Position numbers and translations under genes: made by a program. 28,344 nt of DNA, from the IMG/VR virus record IMGVR_UViG_3300033148_007897, positions 1-28,344 of that record; one strand, given 5' to 3'. The notes beneath the pieces were generated by a model. The model made no database searches and had not been told where the DNA came from. It was given only the letters and a program-made list of their open reading frames with translations. Positions 25,270 to 28,344 of this stretch are shown here, in pieces (positions within the stretch are counted from its first letter, which is position 1; every line of letters begins with the position of its first letter). This DNA comes from a virus.

Positions 25270-25496
25270 TCGGACACATTCCTCAGTAACGGGTGCATGA
25301 GCGCATGGCACTCATCACAGAGTATGAGCATGTTTGCGGGCTCGTAGACGAGTTCTGAGTGTATGCGCGTCTCACTTACCCGGATGATATGATGCACATG
25401 TGTCGCCGGTGCCCCACAAGCCTCGCAGAAGTCGCCACGCTCGGCGCGGACCTCGCGGACGATGCGCTGATAGCGTTGGACCGCGTTTTCAGGCAT
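25218..25496 (-). CDS. HNH endonuclease
   Basis: This encodes 92 residues from ATG 25496. It has the complete HNH zinc-nuclease layout: CEAC (24-27), HVHHI with the catalytic His pair 35-36, the ANMLILC segment with Asn55, then CDECH (60-64) and His68. The enzyme nicks or cuts DNA. HNH proteins placed directly before terminase are common and in several phages are needed for packaging cleavage, so a role with this terminase is plausible (inference). It overlaps the next gene by 52 nt. Confidence 0.9.
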   Translation of the reverse strand: MPENAVQRYQRIVREVRAERGDFCEACGAPATHVHHIIRVSETRIHSELVYEPANMLILCDECHALMHPLLRNVSEWQGARKRRGAMLSRRT

Positions 25497-25499
25497 TGT

Positions 25500-25556
25500 T
25501 CACTCATCCGGAAACGCGGCCCCGGTGGCCTCTGCATCATCGTCTCGGAAGTCCAT
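25500..25556 (-). CDS. Possible 18-residue acidic peptide
   Basis: ATG 25556 overlaps the zinc-ribbon stop as TAATG, and a TGA ends the frame 3 nt before the HNH start. The product is MDFRDDDAEATGAAFPDE, strongly acidic. No clear ribosome site is seen, so it may only serve to carry terminating ribosomes to the HNH gene. Low confidence. Confidence 0.25.
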   Translation of the reverse strand: MDFRDDDAEATGAAFPDE

Positions 25557-25747
25557 TACACTTGCGCCCCTTGCCCCGGTAACGGTACATCCACAAACCG
25601 GAACCCACGGGCCAATGGCTTCCCGCAGATCGCGCAATGCCGCCCCTTTGGAACCACCGAAAACTGCTTGCAGTGCGAACAGTAGGCGCGGCGCAATATG
25701 TTCGCGACCCCATTCGTCTTCCCTGAATGATTGCGATGGGGGGTCAT
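25556..25747 (-). CDS. Small zinc-ribbon protein
   Basis: This encodes 63 residues from ATG 25747, which overlaps the upstream stop as ATGA. Two cysteine pairs, C23xxC26 (YCSHC) and C38xxC41 (HCAIC), form a treble-clef or zinc-ribbon unit with a GKPL turn after the second pair. The rest is short, basic and hydrophobic. A longer reading in another frame covers the same bases but lacks this signature and was set aside. Function unknown. Such proteins often bind nucleic acid or act as small adaptors. Confidence 0.75.
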   Translation of the reverse strand: MTPHRNHSGKTNGVANILRRAYCSHCKQFSVVPKGRHCAICGKPLARGFRFVDVPLPGQGAQV

Positions 25748-26064
25748 ACCGCTGCCCGCTCCCTCTGCGGGGTCCGATTGTCACACATCAGTCTCTCGAG
25801 AATCCGACGCCGCTCTTCAGCCTGCAATTCATCAGCCCTTATCGGCATTAGGGTCTCGGGAGCTAATCCGGCTAATGCCGCCTCATACGCTGCCCTCTGC
25901 TTCGCTCGTAAACGCAAGAGCCGGGTGGTCCTGCGGAATGCATCAGGCCCGAAGAGGCGCGAGAGCTCCTCCCGCTCCTCTGCGCAACATAGCTCATATA
26001 CGAGTGGCATCGCGAGCCCCAGAATCAAAACGCCCCCAGTATAGTAGCTGAGGGCGTAGCTCAA
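25744..26064 (-). CDS. Small helical protein, first gene after the 26.1-kb promoter
   Basis: The frame opens at TTG 26064, about 30 nt after the predicted transcription start; an internal ATG at 26010 (MPLVYEL) is the other candidate. Neither has a good ribosome site. The product (106 or 88 residues) begins with a hydrophobic stretch if the TTG is used, YYTGGVLILGLAMPLVYEL. It continues as charged helices (AEEREELSRLFG, RTTRLLRLRAKQRAAYEAALAG, LQAEERRRILERLM). No family recognised. Its stop overlaps the zinc-ribbon start. Confidence 0.5.
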   Translation of the reverse strand: MSYALSYYTGGVLILGLAMPLVYELCCAEEREELSRLFGPDAFRRTTRLLRLRAKQRAAYEAALAGLAPETLMPIRADELQAEERRRILERLMCDNRTPQRERAAV

Positions 26065-26071
26065 ACATGTA

Positions 26072-26088
26072 GACGCAGTTATCGCGTC
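26072..26088 (-). promoter_or_regulatory. Small hairpin in the leader after the 26.1-kb promoter
   Basis: GACGC (26088-26084) and GCGTC (26076-26072) form a 5-bp stem with a 7-nt loop GATAACT, starting ~6 nt after the predicted transcription start. It may protect the 5' end or affect the first gene's translation. Short, so only weak support. Confidence 0.35.
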
Positions 26089-26100
26089 CAGCTTACGGCT

Positions 26101-26130
26101 ATTCTAGACGATACAAGTTCTACTTGTCAA
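26101..26130 (-). promoter_or_regulatory. Sigma-70/A-type promoter, TTGACA-18-TAGAAT
   Basis: On the minus strand a perfect TTGACA (26130-26125) is followed after 18 nt by TAGAAT (26106-26101), five of six bases of the -10 consensus. The -35 box overlaps the TGA of the upstream gene. The first downstream frame opens at 26064. It probably drives the small genes, HNH and the packaging/head operon. Confidence 0.65.
26113..26127. promoter_or_regulatory. 15-bp palindrome, candidate operator
   Basis: ACAAGT-TCT-ACTTGT is a perfect 6-bp inverted repeat with a 3-bp centre. It overlaps the end of the -35 box and the spacer of the 26.1-kb promoter. A dimeric repressor bound here would block RNA polymerase. 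No second copy was noticed in the window. Confidence 0.5.
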
Positions 26131-26540
26131 GTGCGCGGGATACTCTGCATTACATCGAGTTCCACGATAAGCTCTCCTAGACGGCTACTTGCATCATCAT
26201 ATTGGCCGGCGGCAACCAGCCCAAGGCATGAGCCTGCCACCGCATCGATTGAGCACAGACGCCCTTGGCGTTCGTCAAGCATATCGTCGCCGAACTGCGC
26301 ACGAGGCAGGGGCCCCGGCTCCGCATTGGCCCGCTCAGGACTGATCCCCGGCGGTACTATCGGCATCCCTGCCGATAATGACCGCGCATATTTCGCGAGA
26401 AGCAAACAGGCATTAAGTAATGCCTGTTCTGACGGTCGAAGGCTATTGGCCAATTCCAGCAACTGCCATAGATTAGGGACTTCCGCGAGATCAACCCATG
26501 TGATGCCCTGTGTGCGGCGTCTGAACTCATAGTCTGTCAC
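26127..26540 (-). CDS. Hypothetical protein
   Basis: The chosen start is GTG 26540, which overlaps the upstream stop as GTGA and has GGAGGAGG 8 nt before it. An ATG at 26642 would overlap the upstream gene by over 100 nt and lacks this site. The 137-residue product is helical: TDYEFRRRTQGITWVDLAEVPNLWQLLELANSLRPSEQALLNACLL is followed by a Pro-rich turn (IVPPGISPERANAEPGPLP), with further helices ending LGELIVELDVMQ. No family recognised. Its TGA lies inside the -35 box of the next promoter. Confidence 0.65.
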   Translation of the reverse strand: MTDYEFRRRTQGITWVDLAEVPNLWQLLELANSLRPSEQALLNACLLLAKYARSLSAGMPIVPPGISPERANAEPGPLPRAQFGDDMLDERQGRLCSIDAVAGSCLGLVAAGQYDDASSRLGELIVELDVMQSIPRT

Positions 26541-26935
26541 GCCGTCATCCTCCTCCGCGCAATCGGCCAGCCGACCGGCTGCGTGATATACCAGTCCCAC
26601 CAGCGTACCGCCTCGGCGACGGCATCCTCTGTAATCTCCCATTCGAACGCAACAGCGCCAATGGGCAACCCTGCCGATATATCTCTTTGCACGCAGCCAA
26701 CTAATGCCCTACCCTGAGCGCAATATACGTAGGGCTCCAAATGTTGCCAGATAATACGCCGTCTTAATCGGATAGCCGGGAACAGCTTTCTCCATCGCCC
26801 TTCCCAGGCCATCCGGGCGGCTTTCGTGCGTGCATCATTTGCCAGGATGCGCTGTGTGCAAAGCGGGCAGTAAACATCCCCGAGGTATGCCGCACGCCCA
26901 CACAGAGGGCAGGGCAGATGCTCAAGGGCTTTCAT
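26537..26935 (-). CDS. Zinc ribbon fused to a DUF433-like helix domain
   Basis: This encodes 132 residues from ATG 26935. The N-terminus has two cysteine pairs, C9xxC12 (CPLC) and C23xxC26 (CPLC). Residues ~72-113 (CAQGRALVGCVQRDISAGLPI, then GAVAFEWEITEDAVAEAVRWW) resemble the DUF433 antitoxin-like helix-turn-helix, where a GTRIPV-type strand precedes a helical EDY-LTEEDI pair. The match is by pattern and partial. The combination could bind DNA as a regulator (inference). The stop overlaps the next start as GTGA. Confidence 0.55.
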   Translation of the reverse strand: MKALEHLPCPLCGRAAYLGDVYCPLCTQRILANDARTKAARMAWEGRWRKLFPAIRLRRRIIWQHLEPYVYCAQGRALVGCVQRDISAGLPIGAVAFEWEITEDAVAEAVRWWDWYITQPVGWPIARRRMTA

Positions 26936-27074
26936 CCTCGCTTACCTCATTCTCCGCCGCGCGATAGTGATGCGGATACTTCCGACTACCATCTGCACAG
27001 CCCCGGTTGTCTCGGCCCCCCCCGGAAGGGGCTGCCGTTACGTAATTAGTAGTGAGTCCGTAGTTCCCTGCGGC
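26936..27074 (-). other. 139-nt gap with a C/G-run hairpin
   Basis: No convincing gene is present. An 8-base C run at 27016-27023 (plus strand) next to GGAAGGGG lets CCCC-UUCC-GGGG fold on the minus transcript. No U-tract follows. A GTG-started 18-residue frame just before the zinc-ribbon/DUF433-like gene has no good ribosome site. Confidence 0.4.
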
Positions 27075-27539
27075 CTACTCTGAGTCTCCTAGTTCACACA
27101 CTGTTGGTGCCGGAGCTATGCCCGCAGCCACAGTCCAGCAACCCTCAATGGCAACTGCTCGATACAACGGACTCAGAGGTATAGGATCAACCTGCTGTGC
27201 AAGATACCACCTATTGATTTTGTGTGAGACGTAAAACAGGTAGTGACCTTCTCCGTCTGTATAGATCGGCTGCCCATCATGGTCAGACGAGAAGTCAGCA
27301 ATGGCCGTCGTGTAGAGGCCGTTGTACTCCTCCATCCCTGCTCCCTCAACCAACCAATTCGTCGCAGTCTCTCGCATCGTCAGTGCTGGATTCCTCTCCC
27401 ACTCTAGTAGTGCCTGAACATCCTTAGGCACGTCCTCCGTCTCCCGCGAATGGATACAGGTACTGAACAGGATGGCCCACAGAAATATCAAACCGACGAT
27501 CCCCCAGACTGCCACCTGGTCCCAGTTGTTCTTAGTCAT
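27075..27539 (-). CDS. Membrane-anchored protein with NG-Y...W...PAPT domain
   Basis: This encodes 154 residues. ATG 27539 overlaps, as ATGA, the TGA that ends the continuation of the upstream gene, with GAGGAGG before it. Residues ~9-27 form a membrane helix (VAVWGIVGLIFLWAILFST). Residues ~64-147 carry a spaced motif: VEGAGMEEYNGLYT, DGQPIYTDGEGHYLFY, RWYLAQQV, then LYRAVAIEGCWTV and AAGIAPAPTV. This resembles, from memory, a small NG-Y-G-P-Y-W-P-x-GW domain common in protists and algae. The domain would face outside the cytoplasm if the anchor is N-in. Function unknown; lysis- or envelope-related is only a guess. Confidence 0.65.
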   Translation of the reverse strand: MTKNNWDQVAVWGIVGLIFLWAILFSTCIHSRETEDVPKDVQALLEWERNPALTMRETATNWLVEGAGMEEYNGLYTTAIADFSSDHDGQPIYTDGEGHYLFYVSHKINRWYLAQQVDPIPLSPLYRAVAIEGCWTVAAGIAPAPTVCELGDSE

Positions 27540-27787
27540 CTTACAGCCTCCTCTGCGGGCCTGTGCGGTACTAACGGCTTCCCACAGTTTGGACAGAAGC
27601 GTGTGACAGGTAGGGTCTCCTCTTCACCGCATGGGTTGGGCCACCACCAGCCCATGACCTTGCTCCAGTACTGTTCGTTACGTAGCCGCATCAGTGCAGG
27701 ATCCATGACAACGAAGAATGTCAGCGCGCTGATCTTGGCAAGCCCTATACCTGATGGGCATGGATCGTGGACGATCTCTCCATCAAG
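27536..27787 (-). other. In-frame continuation of the peptidase-like gene after an internal TGA
   Basis: The frame of the gene above (27788-28069) stays open after its TGA for 83 residues to a TGA at 27536. It begins LDGEIVHDPCPSGIGLAK, the conserved end of this phage family (xDGxxVHDPHPSxxGL in remembered homologs). It finishes with a zinc-ribbon-like RFCPNCGKPLVPHRP. Its stop overlaps the start of the next gene as ATGA, the usual coupling in this window. There is no plausible independent start at its beginning. It is therefore the second half of one gene, read through or broken. Confidence 0.7.
27750..27787 (-). promoter_or_regulatory. Stem-loop directly after the in-frame TGA
   Basis: CUUGAUGG (27787-27780), starting at the base after UGA, pairs with CCAUCAGG (27757-27750) over 8 bp with one G-U. 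Inside, GAUCG (27776-27772) pairs with CGAUC (27767-27763) around a UCCA loop. Position and size suit a stop-codon recoding element. The loop lacks the GGUCU-type features of an E. coli SECIS. The UGA is followed by C, a leaky context. Confidence 0.45.
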
Positions 27788-28069
27788 TCATACACACGCA
27801 TGACGAAAACCATTCTTTGTGGTCCCGAGTGCTATTGCGTAGCAGCCACCCAGAAGCGGTAGGATTGAGCCCTCAGCTCCAGAGTCGTCGATGATGGTGA
27901 GTAGTCGATAACCATACCGCCCAACCAGCTCTGTGTACCGAGCTTGCCAGTCGGGCTTCTCCATCCAGTTCGGTATGTCCTTCACAGGCAACTCAAGGAT
28001 CGACGCGACGCAAGTTCGGTAGCAGTCACCTTCAGTACGGCTGGTGTTTTGTTGCGTGTGTGGAATCAT
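27788..28069 (-). CDS. Phage papain/C39-like protein, first half (ends at in-frame TGA)
   Basis: The start is ATG 28069 behind GAAGGAGG; the earlier in-frame ATG at 28090 has no such site. The 93 residues before the TGA carry GDCYRTCVASILELP (Cys16), DIPNWMEKPDW, GYRLLTIIDDSG and GGCYAIALGTTKNGFRHACV (His90). This matches a widespread phage family with a GDCxRxCVASLLELP start and an HxVVxxDGxxVHDPHPS end, which I infer to be cysteine-peptidase-like. Termination here would remove the Asp of VHDP (position 102) that would complete a Cys-His-Asp set. A selective nonsense mutation, readthrough or sequencing error are all possible. Confidence 0.75.
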   Translation of the reverse strand: MIPHTQQNTSRTEGDCYRTCVASILELPVKDIPNWMEKPDWQARYTELVGRYGYRLLTIIDDSGAEGSILPLLGGCYAIALGTTKNGFRHACV

Positions 28070-28098
28070 GTGTCCAACCTCCTTCGACATTTAGTCGC

Positions 28099-28215
28099 TT
28101 AGGTTGTCCGGGTGATTGTGTTGTGATGGACTAGTCGTCCGCAGACAATGTCCACTGATTCGGTATGAGGGTGGATGTCAAACCACCCGTTCAGACGGCC
28201 AAGTAAACCACTCAT
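28099..28215 (-). CDS. 38-residue small protein
   Basis: ATG 28215 overlaps the upstream stop as TGATG and has a strong GGGAGGTGA 6 nt before it. The product begins MSGLLGRLNGWFDIHPHTE and ends in TAA 28099. It contains one cysteine and a central histidine pair, with no membrane segment or known motif. The ribosome site and coupling support translation. Function unknown. Confidence 0.5.
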   Translation of the reverse strand: MSGLLGRLNGWFDIHPHTESVDIVCGRLVHHNTITRTT

Positions 28216-28344
28216 CACTGCTCACCTCCCGCCGTCACGTCCACCCGCCCGGGCTGCCAGTCGACGCGAGCGCCAAGCGCCTCTGCCAACGCACGCACGG
28301 GAGCGTAAGCCGTCCCCTCTATATTCCGCATCTCGCCTACGCGC
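28215..28344 (-). CDS. Copper-amine-oxidase-N-like (stalk) domain protein, 3' end only
   Basis: The C-terminal ~42 residues of a protein whose start lies beyond the right edge. The segment RVGEMRNIEGTAYAPVRALAEALGARVDWQPGRVDVTAG follows the copper-amine-oxidase N-terminal-like repeat: a short strand, YxPVRxLAEALGxxVxW, then a closing strand. This domain is common in extracellular or cell-wall proteins of Bacillota and in their phages, often near amidases. It ends at TGA 28217-28215, overlapping the next start. Whether an enzymatic domain precedes it cannot be seen. Confidence 0.7.
   Translation of the reverse strand, partial: RVGEMRNIEGTAYAPVRALAEALGARVDWQPGRVDVTAGGEQ

Noticed and set aside
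25500-25784. 94-residue minus-strand frame over the small zinc-ribbon gene
   Set aside because: It competes with the frame that has two clear Cys-x-x-Cys pairs and an ATGA-coupled start; its composition is that of a shadow frame.
26000-26068. 24-residue leader peptide from ATG 26068
   Set aside because: It starts near the promoter but has no ribosome site and simply overlaps the next gene in another frame.
27010-27035. C/G-run hairpin as an intrinsic terminator
   Set aside because: The stem can form but no U-tract follows on the minus strand.
27750-27790. Selenocysteine insertion as the firm explanation of the in-frame UGA
   Set aside because: The stem-loop has a UCCA loop and lacks the E. 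coli SECIS loop guanines and bulged U; homologs are not remembered to have Cys there. Kept only as one option.
28153-28181. TTGACA at 28181-28176 as a promoter
   Set aside because: No -10-like sequence lies at suitable spacing (TCAGTG there), and it falls inside the 38-residue gene.

Overview
The window is a stretch of a tailed-phage (or prophage) genome. Every supported gene is on the minus strand, so the text below follows transcription from right to left. Genes are tightly packed, with ATGA, TGATG and GTGA stop/start overlaps and mostly strong GGAGG-type ribosome binding sites. Base composition is moderately GC-rich. No integrase, replication, lysis or tRNA gene is visible. There is no tail sheath or contractile-tail gene, and there is a lambda-type G/GT tail chaperone pair followed by a ~675-residue tape measure. 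This fits a siphovirus with a tail of roughly 100 nm. The host cannot be fixed from the sequence. A copper-amine-oxidase-like repeat at the right edge, an XkdF-type protease and strong Shine-Dalgarno sites hint at a Bacillota-like host, but this is weak evidence.

Right part (about 28.3-25.0 kb): small accessory genes. These are the end of a copper-amine-oxidase-N-like protein, a 38-residue peptide, a cysteine-peptidase-like phage protein interrupted by an in-frame TGA, a membrane-anchored protein, a zinc-ribbon/DUF433-like protein, two proteins of unknown function, a second zinc ribbon and an HNH endonuclease. A promoter (TTGACA-18-TAGAAT) carrying a 15-bp palindrome sits at 26.1 kb and probably drives the packaging and head operon.

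Head module (about 25.0-16.1 kb): small terminase, large terminase, portal, MuF-type head protein, a small glycine-rich protein, XkdF-type protease, a scaffold with two possible starts, a candidate decoration protein, gpE-type major capsid protein, then connector and tail-completion genes. A stable hairpin lies just after the capsid gene.

Tail module (about 16.1 kb to the left edge): tail completion, probable tail terminator, a family-2-like glycosyltransferase, a large virion protein, tail tube, G/GT chaperones made by a -1 frameshift, tape measure, a fibre-like protein, a 1125-residue protein with an N-terminal membrane segment, a 769-residue hub-like protein, three small distal tail proteins and a LamG lectin-like fibre that runs off the left edge.

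The two most unusual signals are RNA-level. Between the fibre-like gene and the 1125-residue gene lies a compact ~120-nt region. It has its own near-consensus promoter, and the predicted start falls on the first base of a 12-bp stem. That stem interleaves with a second 12-bp stem to make a pseudoknot, and a U-tract follows. In the right part, the TGA in the peptidase-like gene is followed immediately by an 8-bp plus 5-bp stem-loop. The same frame continues with the conserved VHDP-PSG motif and a zinc ribbon, and its final stop overlaps the next start, suggesting recoding or recent breakage.
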